A DNA stretch of 5,273 nucleotides from Candidatus Omnitrophota bacterium (GTDB lineage Bacteria > Hinthialibacterota > Hinthialibacteria > JAKQFZ01). Positions within the stretch are counted from its first letter, which is position 1. Each line of letters begins with the position of its first letter. The position numbers were made by a program, and so were the translations under genes. The notes under the pieces are model-generated. The model was given only the letters and a program-made list of their open reading frames with translations, was not told the DNA's origin and ran no database searches. Where the stretch lies: assembly GCA_029558215.1 (NCBI GenBank), contig JAKQFZ010000722.1, forward strand, positions 1 to 5,273, read 5' to 3'. Of this stretch, positions 1 through 5,273 are shown piece by piece.

Positions 1-408
1 CTCGGTTCGTTTGAGTCATTGGAGGGGGTTAAGTTTCTGCTGCCGCGCTCGGACATTGCCCGCGATGCTCTCCCAAAGGGGCTTTTGGAGCGCGGTGCTC
101 AGGTGACGGAGATACACGCCTATCGAACGACGAGAGCCGCAATGTTGGATGATACAGTCAAACAAAGGCTTATCGAGGGCAGCATTGATCTTGTCACTTT
201 CACAAGTTCATCAACAGTGGAACACTTTGCGGAACTCCTGCCCAGCGATGAACGACAGGACATACTCCAACGTGTTCGAGGAGTCAGCATCGGCCCAATC
301 ACTTCCGCGACGGCGGAAAGGCTCGGTGTCCATATCGAGATTCAGGCAGCGACCTATACTATCGAAGGACTGGTCGCTGCGGTGCTGGAATCTTGTGCGG
401 CAGGATGA
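1..408 (+). CDS. hemD: Uroporphyrinogen-III synthase, C-terminal part (5' truncated by window)
   Basis: HemD closes linear hydroxymethylbilane in the cytoplasm with inversion of ring D, giving uroporphyrinogen III, the last precursor shared by heme, siroheme and cobalamin. The frame is open from base 1, so the visible 135 residues are the C-terminal half of a roughly 250-residue domain. Family signatures are plain: the FLLPRSDIARDALP segment near residues 12-25, the AYRTT strand just after it, the TFTSSSTV segment at about residues 66-73 and SIGPITSATA at about 96-105, the latter two lining the substrate cleft in this family. An in-frame TTG at base 19 is not a believable start because family-like sequence continues upstream of the motif. 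The beginning is outside the window, so I cannot tell whether this is stand-alone HemD or the tail of a CobA-HemD fusion, which is common in siroheme-forming anaerobes. It ends 12 bases before ahbC, whose Shine-Dalgarno overlaps the hemD stop codon. Confidence 0.93.
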   Translation, partial: LGSFESLEGVKFLLPRSDIARDALPKGLLERGAQVTEIHAYRTTRAAMLDDTVKQRLIEGSIDLVTFTSSSTVEHFAELLPSDERQDILQRVRGVSIGPITSATAERLGVHIEIQAATYTIEGLVAAVLESCAAG

Positions 409-413
409 GGAGA
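407..413 (+). promoter_or_regulatory. Ribosome binding site of ahbC overlapping the hemD stop
   Basis: GAGGAGA lies 7 bases upstream of the ATG at 421 and shares two bases with the TGA of hemD (406-408). This fixes the ahbC start and suggests that ribosomes finishing hemD reinitiate on ahbC. Confidence 0.75.
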
Positions 414-420
414 ATCTGAC

Positions 421-1602
421 ATGATCGGCATCAGCAAACTTTACTGTGGCACCATCGAGGCGTCTGATGTGCTGCGCTATGGTCGCCGATCGAAAGACCT
501 GCCCAGTCACCTGCTTCAGTTCTCTGAAGACAAGAAACCTGTTGTGGTTTGGAACTGCACGCGGCGCTGCAATCTCAAATGTGTTCATTGCTATTCGAAA
601 TCAGACTCGGACGACGCGTCGAGAGAACTTACAACCGATGAGGGGAAGAGATTGATCGACTCGCTGGCTTCGTTTGGCGTGCCGGTGATTCTCTTTAGCG
701 GTGGTGAGCCTCTCCTGCGAAGCGATCTCTGCGAACTGCTCGCCCATGCAACAGAGAAGAGCATCCGCACTGTGGTGAGCACCAACGGAACACTGATCAC
801 CCCACAACACGCGCAGGCATTCAAGAAGGCCGGAATCTCTTACGTTGGGGTGAGTCTGGATGGAACGCAAACGGTCAATGATCGCTTCCGTGGCGTTGCC
901 GGTGCTTTTGAGAAAGCGATGGTCGGCATTGAGAACTGTCGCGCCGAGGGAATCAAAGTTGGGCTTCGATTCACAATCACCAAACACAACCATGCAGAGG
1001 TTCCCGAGGTCTTTAGAATACTGCGCGAACAGAAGATCCCGCGCGTCTGTTTTTACCATCTCGTCTATTCCGGCCGAGGATCACAGATGGTTGGAGAGGA
1101 TCTCGACCGCCAGCAAACGCGTTCTGTGGTGGATCGGATCATCAATGAGACCGCACTTCTGCATCGTAATGGGTACCCTGCGGAAGTGCTCACTGTGGAC
1201 AACCATGCCGATGGCGTTTATCTCTATCTTCGCTTGTTGCGCGAAGATCCGGAGCGCGCTGCAAAGGTTCTGCAACTTCTTGAGTACAATGGAGGAAACG
1301 CATCAGGCCATGGCATCGGTTGTGTTTCATGGGACGGCAGCGTCCACCCCGACCAGTTCTGGCGGCATCTTGTTCTCGGGAATGTTCGAGAACGGGGTTT
1401 TGCCGACATCTGGACAGACAGAGACAACGAACTGCTGATGAAGATCAAGAACAAGAAGTCGCACGTGACTGGCCGATGCGCGCGGTGCCGCTGGTTGGGC
1501 ATCTGCGGAGGGAATTTCCGCGTCCGTGCGGAAGCAGTGACAGGTGATCTCTGGGCACCCGATCCGGCATGTTATCTGAGCGACGAGGAGATTGGTTTGT
1601 AA
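421..1602 (+). CDS. ahbC: Radical SAM 12,18-didecarboxysiroheme deacetylase
   Basis: AhbC removes the two acetate side chains of 12,18-didecarboxysiroheme to give Fe-coproporphyrin III, the third-from-last compound of the siroheme-dependent heme route. The protein has 393 residues. Its N-terminus, ISKLYCGTIEASDVLRYGR at residues 4-22, is the opening I associate with AhbC and not with AhbD or NirJ. The radical SAM cluster motif Cx3Cx2C is at C50, C54 and C57, followed by GGEP at 94-97, which contacts SAM, and by the SLDG segment at 145-148. The C-terminal SPASM/twitch-like region has C301, C353, C356, C362 and C384, suitable for an auxiliary Fe-S cluster. The start at ATG 421 is supported by GAGGAGA 7 bases upstream. 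The stop overlaps the ahbAB start by one base (TAATG). The main alternative, NirJ of heme d1 synthesis, is less likely because a second, AhbD-like enzyme follows and no nirF or nirS is seen. Confidence 0.88.
   Translation: MIGISKLYCGTIEASDVLRYGRRSKDLPSHLLQFSEDKKPVVVWNCTRRCNLKCVHCYSKSDSDDASRELTTDEGKRLIDSLASFGVPVILFSGGEPLLRSDLCELLAHATEKSIRTVVSTNGTLITPQHAQAFKKAGISYVGVSLDGTQTVNDRFRGVAGAFEKAMVGIENCRAEGIKVGLRFTITKHNHAEVPEVFRILREQKIPRVCFYHLVYSGRGSQMVGEDLDRQQTRSVVDRIINETALLHRNGYPAEVLTVDNHADGVYLYLRLLREDPERAAKVLQLLEYNGGNASGHGIGCVSWDGSVHPDQFWRHLVLGNVRERGFADIWTDRDNELLMKIKNKKSHVTGRCARCRWLGICGGNFRVRAEAVTGDLWAPDPACYLSDEEIGL
1372..1393. repeat. Short perfect inverted repeat inside ahbC
   Basis: GTTCTCG at 1372-1378 is the exact reverse complement of CGAGAAC at 1387-1393, with an 8-base loop. 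It is followed by GGGGTTTT. It lies in the conserved LGNVRERGF coding segment, so the protein sequence may explain it. Any RNA hairpin role is speculative. Confidence 0.35.
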
Positions 1603-2624
1603 TGAGTGCTAATCCTCTCGATCAGAGAATTTTCAGAATGATACAGGATGGGATTCCAATCCAGTCCCGCCCTTTTGATGTCATGGCGAAGGATCTTGGA
1701 TGCAGTTCTGAAGATCTCCTGAATCGGATCAAGACAACGGTTGACAAGGGGATGATCCGTGCAATTGGGGCTGTGTTCAGTCCTCAGCATCTGGGATACA
1801 GAACCGTTCTTTGTGGGGCATTGGTGAGCCCAGCCTGCGTTCGAACCGTGGCGGAACAGTTGAACCGCCTTCACGAAGTCACTCACAATTACTTGAGAGA
1901 GCATGACTGGAATCTCTGGTTTACTCTGGTCGCTGCTGATACCAGCCGCATCGAGGAGATTCTAAACCTCGTTCGTACTAACCAAGGTGTTGAAACGGTT
2001 GTTGCCCTGCCTGCCAGGAGAGTCTTCAAGATAGCCGTGCTTTTTGATCTCGATCCAACACGTGCAACAAGTTCAGACGCTCAAGTCAGCGTGACCAGGG
2101 CACGAATGGAGTCTCCGCAAAACCTGCCAAGCCCCGCTCAGATTCAGATGGTCAGGGCACTGCAACAGCCCTTTCCGTTAGTGGAAGAACCATTTCGCGC
2201 AATGGCCGCAGAAGCCAAGTGTTCGGAAGATCAGTTACTCGAACAGATTCGAAGGTGGCTCTCTGACGGCACGATTCGACGTTTCGGTGCCAGGGTGCGC
2301 CATCACGTCGTCGGATATGCAGCCAACGGCATGGCGGTGTGGAGCGTTCCCGAGACTCAAGTACAGCAGTTCGGGGTGTGCATCGCCCGATTCCCCCAGG
2401 TGAGTCACTGCTACGAGCGCCAAGTGTGTCCCCAATGGCGCTACAACCTCTACGCTATGATTCACGCCGCGGAGAGACAGCAGGTCAAAGAGGTGCACAA
2501 ACTCATATCAGATGAGATTGGACACTGGGATCATGAGATCCTCTTCAGTGTCGAGGAATTCAAAAAGTCGGCACCAGTCTATTTCTTTGAGAAAAAATAC
2601 GGAGACGAAGAGATTGAGACCTGA
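1602..2624 (+). CDS. ahbAB: Fused siroheme decarboxylase (AhbA-like plus AhbB-like, Lrp/AsnC fold)
   Basis: Siroheme decarboxylase removes two carboxyl groups from the C12 and C18 acetate side chains of siroheme, forming 12,18-didecarboxysiroheme. In well-studied organisms it is a pair of separate proteins, AhbA and AhbB, related to Lrp/AsnC regulators and to NirD/L/G/H. Here both halves sit in one 340-residue chain. Half 1 (about 1-155) has a winged-helix-like region ending IRAIGAVFSPQHLGY and the motif VTHNYLREHDWNLWFTL (93-109). Half 2 (about 175-335) repeats this plan with IRRFGARVRHHVVGY and VSHCYERQVCPQWRYNLYAM (267-286). H95 and H269 align between halves. A low-conservation linker lies at about 156-175. 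The start at ATG 1602 is chosen over an in-frame ATG at 1569 because it has GAGGAG at 1585-1590 and gives a TAATG junction with ahbC. A DNA-binding Lrp regulator is unlikely given the HNY and HCYER motifs and the operon. NirDL-type heme d1 fusion is the closest alternative. Confidence 0.87.
   Translation: MSANPLDQRIFRMIQDGIPIQSRPFDVMAKDLGCSSEDLLNRIKTTVDKGMIRAIGAVFSPQHLGYRTVLCGALVSPACVRTVAEQLNRLHEVTHNYLREHDWNLWFTLVAADTSRIEEILNLVRTNQGVETVVALPARRVFKIAVLFDLDPTRATSSDAQVSVTRARMESPQNLPSPAQIQMVRALQQPFPLVEEPFRAMAAEAKCSEDQLLEQIRRWLSDGTIRRFGARVRHHVVGYAANGMAVWSVPETQVQQFGVCIARFPQVSHCYERQVCPQWRYNLYAMIHAAERQQVKEVHKLISDEIGHWDHEILFSVEEFKKSAPVYFFEKKYGDEEIET
2601..2604 (+). promoter_or_regulatory. Probable ribosome binding site deciding the ahbD TTG start
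   Basis: GGAG, within GGAGACGAAG, lies 9 bases upstream of an in-frame TTG at 2614. It sits inside the last codons of ahbAB. This is the best-placed Shine-Dalgarno for the next gene and argues for the TTG start. Confidence 0.5.
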
Positions 2625-3687
2625 AGCAGTTCAAGGCACACGATTTCAGCCGCGTCTCATCGCGTGGGAACTCACCCGTGCCTGTTCGTTGCACTGTCGG
2701 CATTGCCGTGCGGCAGCCTGTGCAGATCGAAACCCATTGGAACTGGACACAGAGAGTGTCCGCGCGACGATCCAGAGTATCGCCAGACATTACAGCCCGA
2801 TTATCATCCTTACCGGAGGTGAGCCTCTCCTGCGCCCCGATCTCTTTGAGATCATTCAGGAATCCGTGAAAGCAGGTCTGAGAACGGTGATGGCAACCTG
2901 TGGTGTTGGACTGGATGAATCCCTTGCACAACGTTTGAAACAGGCCGGCATTGCGCGTCTCAGTTTCAGTCTCGACGGTGACGATGCCGTGACGCATGAC
3001 GCTTTTCGACAGGTGCCTGGAGCTTTTGAAGCGTGTCTGAATGCCATGCGAAGTGCCAGAGAAGTCGGTTTGTCTTTTCAGGTCAACACAACTGTTACCC
3101 GAACCAACATGAGTCGCCTGGATCAGATCTGGCGAAAGGCAGTTGATCTGGGCGCTGCAGCGTTCCATCCGTTTCTTCTGGTGCCGACTGGAAGAGGAAA
3201 GGAAATCCGCGACGAAGTGCTGAGTGCGGCGGAATATGAGCGTGTCCTGCATCATATCGCCCAGTTGAGCCTGAAGTCCCCCATTCCGTTCAAGCCAACC
3301 TGTGCCCCTCACTATTGCCGGATTCTCGGCCAGGTGAATCACGGAGTGAGCGCACTCGACAGCATGACACGTGGATGCCTGGGCGGAATCGGATTTGCAT
3401 TCATCAGCCACATCGGCAAGGTGCAGATATGTGGTTTTCTGGAAGAGGAAGCGGGCGATCTTCGCACGACGGGGTTCGATTTTGGACAAATATGGGAGAC
3501 TTCTCCCCTGTTTCTCAGTCTGCGGGACAAGAGTAACTATCGAGGGAAGTGTAGCCGATGCGAGTTCTGGCATCGCTGTGGCGGCTGTCGAGCGCGAGCC
3601 TTCGCAATGACAGGAGACTGGCTGGCATCGGAGCCCTGCTGCGATTACATTCCGGCACCTGAGACCACGAGAGGAACACCGGCATGA
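2614..3687 (+). CDS. ahbD: Radical SAM Fe-coproporphyrin III decarboxylase (heme synthase)
   Basis: AhbD converts the two propionates on rings A and B of Fe-coproporphyrin III to vinyl groups, yielding heme b, the last step of the siroheme-dependent route. From the TTG at 2614 the protein has 357 residues. The segment PRLIAWELTRAC is typical of AhbD; the radical SAM Cx3Cx2C motif is C24, C28, C31, followed by RAAA. GGEP is at 68-71 and SLDGDD further on. Auxiliary-cluster cysteines are candidates among C255, C273, C313, C316, C322, C325 and C342/C343, in a CxxCx5CxxC arrangement near the C-terminus. An ATG at 2512 would add 34 residues that look like an off-frame reading of the conserved end of ahbAB, so I reject it; TTG 2614 overlaps ahbAB by 11 bases. 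It is paralogous to ahbC: both share the radical SAM core and a 17-base identical stretch over the GGEPLLR codons. NirJ is the alternative. Confidence 0.87.
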   Translation: MRPEAVQGTRFQPRLIAWELTRACSLHCRHCRAAACADRNPLELDTESVRATIQSIARHYSPIIILTGGEPLLRPDLFEIIQESVKAGLRTVMATCGVGLDESLAQRLKQAGIARLSFSLDGDDAVTHDAFRQVPGAFEACLNAMRSAREVGLSFQVNTTVTRTNMSRLDQIWRKAVDLGAAAFHPFLLVPTGRGKEIRDEVLSAAEYERVLHHIAQLSLKSPIPFKPTCAPHYCRILGQVNHGVSALDSMTRGCLGGIGFAFISHIGKVQICGFLEEEAGDLRTTGFDFGQIWETSPLFLSLRDKSNYRGKCSRCEFWHRCGGCRARAFAMTGDWLASEPCCDYIPAPETTRGTPA

Positions 3688-3719
3688 AAGAGTTGAATGG
3701 TTTTCTGACAAGAACCTAA
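3684..3719 (+). other. Tiny open frame overlapping the ahbD stop (11 codons), doubtful
   Basis: An ATG at 3684 overlaps the ahbD TGA (ATGA) and has GAGGAA at 3671-3676, 7 bases upstream. It encodes MKELNGFLTRT and stops at TAA 3717-3719. The coupling geometry is good, but the peptide has no recognisable similarity and the 3' part coincides with the -35 element of the next promoter. It may be chance, a remnant of a lost downstream gene, or a leader peptide. Confidence 0.15.
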
Positions 3720-3733
3720 CGCCCTGCTAATAT
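3705..3733 (+). promoter_or_regulatory. Predicted sigma70-type promoter of the two-component operon
   Basis: CTGACA at 3705-3710 matches TTGACA at 5 of 6 bases. After a 17-base spacer comes TAATAT at 3728-3733, matching TATAAT at 4 of 6. Transcription would start near 3740, giving a leader of about 40 bases before the regulator ATG. It lies in the only real gap in the window, between two functionally distinct gene groups. Confidence 0.5.
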
Positions 3734-3753
3734 ATGACCGGAATTGTTAGCAG
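3724..3753. repeat. Perfect 7-base inverted repeat across the promoter -10 region
   Basis: CTGCTAA (3724-3730) and TTAGCAG (3747-3753) are exact reverse complements separated by 16 bases, with arm centres 23 bases apart, near two helical turns. The left arm overlaps the predicted -10; the right arm is just past the predicted start. This resembles an operator more than a terminator: the loop is long and no T-run follows. Confidence 0.5.
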
Positions 3754-3773
3754 AGTCTCAGTAGAATTGTGAG
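3741..3773. repeat. Near-perfect 10-base direct repeat in the regulator leader
   Basis: GAATTGTTAG (3741-3750) recurs as GAATTGTGAG (3764-3773), 9 of 10 bases alike, with a 23-base period. The second copy runs into the Shine-Dalgarno of the response regulator. Direct repeats spaced by whole helical turns are typical of OmpR/PhoB-family sites, though PhoB boxes usually use an 11-base period, so autoregulation is only a possibility. Confidence 0.4.
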
Positions 3774-3779
3774 GAAACC

Positions 3780-4466
3780 ATGGCCAAGGAACACATTCTG
3801 GTTGTCGAAGATGAAGAGGACATTCTCGAACTGGTTCGGTACAACCTGATGAAAGAGGGCTATCGAGTCAAGGGTGTCATGTCCGGCGAACTTGCCGTGG
3901 AGAGTGCCAAACAAGAAAAGCCCGATCTTGTGGTCCTTGACCTCATGTTGCCTGGGATGGATGGCTTTGAAGTCTGCAAGACACTCAAGAACAATCCAGC
4001 TACCCAGAATATCCCGGTCTTGATCCTCAGTGCAAAGGGTGAGGACACGGACATCGTTGCTGGCTTGGAACTTGATGCCGATGATTATGTCACCAAACCT
4101 TTCAGTCCGAGGGTTCTTATCGCACGGGTGCGTTCCGTACTGCGGCGGAATACGCAGAAACCAGTCTCCCAGACAGATGTCATCCGAATCAGTGACCTGA
4201 CCATTCATCCAGGGCGTCATGAAGTCACTGTCGGAAAGGAGAAGGTAACGCTTACGGCTACCGAGTTTCGGATCCTGCATCTTTTGGCGCGCCGACCGGG
4301 CTGGGTCTTCTCCCGAGAACAGATTGTTGACAACGTTCATGGAGAAGACTATCCAGTGACAGACCGCTCTGTAGACGTCCAGATCGTTGGTTTGAGGAGA
4401 AAACTTGGGGAGTCCGGCACTTTGATTGAGACGGTACGCGGTCTCGGATATCGCTTCAGGGAGTGA
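3780..4466 (+). CDS. phoB: OmpR/PhoB-family response regulator, PhoB-like
   Basis: This is a cytoplasmic transcription factor that is phosphorylated by its partner kinase and then binds direct-repeat DNA sites. Its 228 residues match the usual PhoB length. The receiver domain (about 5-120) has the acidic pair E10/D11, the phospho-acceptor D54 in VVLDLMLPG, S84 and the conserved K106 in TKPF. The winged-helix effector domain (about 135-228) contains LTATEFRILHLLARRPGWVFSR, the recognition-helix segment RSVDVQIVGLRRKLG and the closing TVRGLGYRF. No key residue is missing. The start at ATG 3780 has GAGGAA at 3771-3776. The kinase gene begins 3 bases after its stop. The PhoB assignment over other OmpR-family members rests on overall sequence style and on the PhoR-like kinase; the actual signal, phosphate or otherwise, is not shown here. 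Confidence 0.9.
   Translation: MAKEHILVVEDEEDILELVRYNLMKEGYRVKGVMSGELAVESAKQEKPDLVVLDLMLPGMDGFEVCKTLKNNPATQNIPVLILSAKGEDTDIVAGLELDADDYVTKPFSPRVLIARVRSVLRRNTQKPVSQTDVIRISDLTIHPGRHEVTVGKEKVTLTATEFRILHLLARRPGWVFSREQIVDNVHGEDYPVTDRSVDVQIVGLRRKLGESGTLIETVRGLGYRFRE
4458..4463 (+). promoter_or_regulatory. Ribosome binding site for the GTG start of the kinase
   Basis: AGGGAG lies 6 bases upstream of GTG 4470, inside the last codons of the response regulator. The regulator's own stop at 4464-4466 is in the same frame, so the kinase cannot start earlier. The next in-frame ATG (4515) lies within the first membrane segment, which makes GTG the only sensible start. Confidence 0.75.
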
Positions 4467-4469
4467 CGA

Positions 4470-5273
4470 GTGAGACGTCGTGGATTGTTTCTTCATCTAT
4501 TTGCATCTTTTCTCATGCTCATCCTGCTGATCCTGGTTCCGCTGGGCTGGCATGCAAATGAGACGCTGCTGCGTTTTCATATCAACGAGTTGGAAGAAAA
4601 GATGCTCGCGCATTGCGTACTTCTATCTCGTGAAGTCGAGCGATCTTTGGAAGGCTCCGCTGCCGAAGGACTGGACGATTTCTGCAAGCGCATTGGTAAG
4701 GCAATAGGAAACAGAGTGACGGTTGTCTCGAACTCGGGCAAGGTATTCGGTGACTCCGATGAAAACCCGGAGACCATGGAGAATCATCGTGCGAGACCTG
4801 AGATTCACGAGGCTTTGCTCGGTCATACGGGAAAGGAAATCCGATACAGTGCCACTCTGCAGCGTGAGATGCTCTATGTTGCCGCTCCAGTGCGGGTCAA
4901 CGAGAGAATCGTCGCTGCGGTTCGAGTCTCGGTTACACTGCAGTCCATCGAAGACGCCATCAGATCAGTAAGAAGCAGGTTTGTCTGGGGGGGAGTGCTC
5001 GCGGCAATCTTGGCAGCGGCCGTCAGCCTCATCCTCTCAAGACATTTCAGTCGTCCGCTCTTGCAGTTGCGGGATGGAGCGGCATTGTTCGCCAAGGGAG
5101 ACCTGAATCGCAGGATTTATATCACGGGCTGTTCGGAAACGCAGGCTCTGGCAGAAGCGATGAATCAGATGGCTTCACAGTTGCATGAGCGCATTCAAAC
5201 TGTTGTTCAACAACGCAACGAACTGGAAGCAGTCCTGTCAAGCATGGCTGAAGGTGTCCTTGCGGTGGACACC
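4470..5273 (+). CDS. phoR: PhoR-like sensor histidine kinase, N-terminal 268 residues (3' truncated by window)
   Basis: This inner-membrane sensor would autophosphorylate on histidine and pass the phosphate to the adjacent regulator. The frame is open from GTG 4470 to the last base, so the DHp/HisKA and ATPase domains lie beyond the window. Visible order: basic start MRRRG, membrane segment 1 at about 6-26, extracytoplasmic sensor at about 27-170, membrane segment 2 at about 171-190, HAMP at about 191-243 (including SRPLLQLRDGAALFAKGDL), then the opening of a cytoplasmic PAS domain, QQRNELEAVLSSMAEGVLAVD, at about 248-267. The sensor contains ENPETMENHRARPEI (98-111 area) followed by GKEIRYSATLQREMLYVAAPV, a pattern typical of PhoR-type kinases. 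The gene follows its regulator by 3 bases, giving a translationally coupled pair. PhoR is the likeliest identity, though the ligand cannot be read from sequence; phoU or pst genes downstream would strengthen it. Confidence 0.88.
   Translation, partial: MRRRGLFLHLFASFLMLILLILVPLGWHANETLLRFHINELEEKMLAHCVLLSREVERSLEGSAAEGLDDFCKRIGKAIGNRVTVVSNSGKVFGDSDENPETMENHRARPEIHEALLGHTGKEIRYSATLQREMLYVAAPVRVNERIVAAVRVSVTLQSIEDAIRSVRSRFVWGGVLAAILAAAVSLILSRHFSRPLLQLRDGAALFAKGDLNRRIYITGCSETQALAEAMNQMASQLHERIQTVVQQRNELEAVLSSMAEGVLAVDT

Noticed and set aside
1569..1601. Upstream ATG start for the siroheme decarboxylase
   Set aside because: It would add 11 residues read off-frame through the end of ahbC. The GAGGAG at 1585-1590 and the TAATG junction favour ATG 1602.
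1602..2624. Lrp/AsnC-type DNA-binding transcription regulator
   Set aside because: The fold is related, but there are two tandem units with HNY and HCYER motifs typical of siroheme/heme d1 decarboxylases, and the gene lies between two radical SAM tetrapyrrole enzymes.
421..3687. Heme d1 (nir) biosynthesis cluster
   Set aside because: Two distinct NirJ-like enzymes are present and each has the N-terminal style of AhbC or AhbD; no nirF, nirN or nirS is seen. A check of the full genome could still change this.
2560..3711. Long open frame on the minus strand opposite ahbD
   Set aside because: It lies entirely opposite a strongly supported gene, and its translation has no domain-like pattern; its openness is a by-product of ahbD codon use.
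3724..3753. Rho-independent terminator for the heme operon
   Set aside because: The stem is only 7 bases and AT-containing, the loop is 16 bases, and no T-run follows.
3757..3772. Small hairpin CTCA/TGAG hiding the regulator's Shine-Dalgarno
   Set aside because: A 4-base stem is too weak and too likely by chance to support a riboswitch or thermometer.
3747..4496. Long open frame on the minus strand opposite the response regulator
   Set aside because: It is antisense to a textbook PhoB-family gene with all key residues intact, and shows no recognisable family motif of its own.

Overview
The window is a compact stretch of bacterial chromosome with every gene on the + strand. It splits into two units. 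Positions 1-3687 hold a tightly packed heme-biosynthesis operon. Positions 3780-5273 hold a PhoB/PhoR-type two-component pair, with the kinase cut by the window end. A 92-base gap (3688-3779) carries the only clear regulatory sequence. No tRNA, rRNA, CRISPR array, insertion sequence or transposase was seen.

The first unit reads: C-terminal half of uroporphyrinogen-III synthase (hemD, 5' end outside the window), a radical SAM enzyme best matched to 12,18-didecarboxysiroheme deacetylase (ahbC), a single-chain siroheme decarboxylase in which the AhbA-like and AhbB-like halves are fused (ahbAB), and a second radical SAM enzyme best matched to Fe-coproporphyrin III decarboxylase / heme synthase (ahbD). 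Together these give the siroheme-dependent ('alternative') heme route: uroporphyrinogen III -> (precorrin-2 -> siroheme, enzymes not in view) -> 12,18-didecarboxysiroheme -> Fe-coproporphyrin III -> heme b. Genes are 12 bases apart or overlap by 1 to 11 bases, which suggests one transcript and coupled translation.

The second unit is an OmpR/PhoB-family response regulator followed 3 bases later by a membrane histidine kinase with two transmembrane segments, an extracytoplasmic sensor region, HAMP and the start of a PAS domain. It has its own plausible sigma70-type promoter (CTGACA, 17 bases, TAATAT). A 7-base perfect inverted repeat straddles the -10 and start-site region, and a 10-base near-perfect direct repeat with a 23-base period lies in the leader.

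Organism: the siroheme-dependent route is established in sulfate-reducing bacteria and many archaea. The bacterial PhoBR pair, clear Shine-Dalgarno sites and mixed ATG/GTG/TTG starts point to a bacterium, probably an anaerobe or micro-aerophile such as Desulfobacterota or another phylum using this route. The sequence alone does not settle the phylum.

Most notable points are the fused siroheme decarboxylase inside a near-complete ahb operon, the probable TTG start of ahbD hidden inside the end of ahbAB, and the repeat architecture at the two-component promoter. I found no clear sign of a wholly undescribed system.
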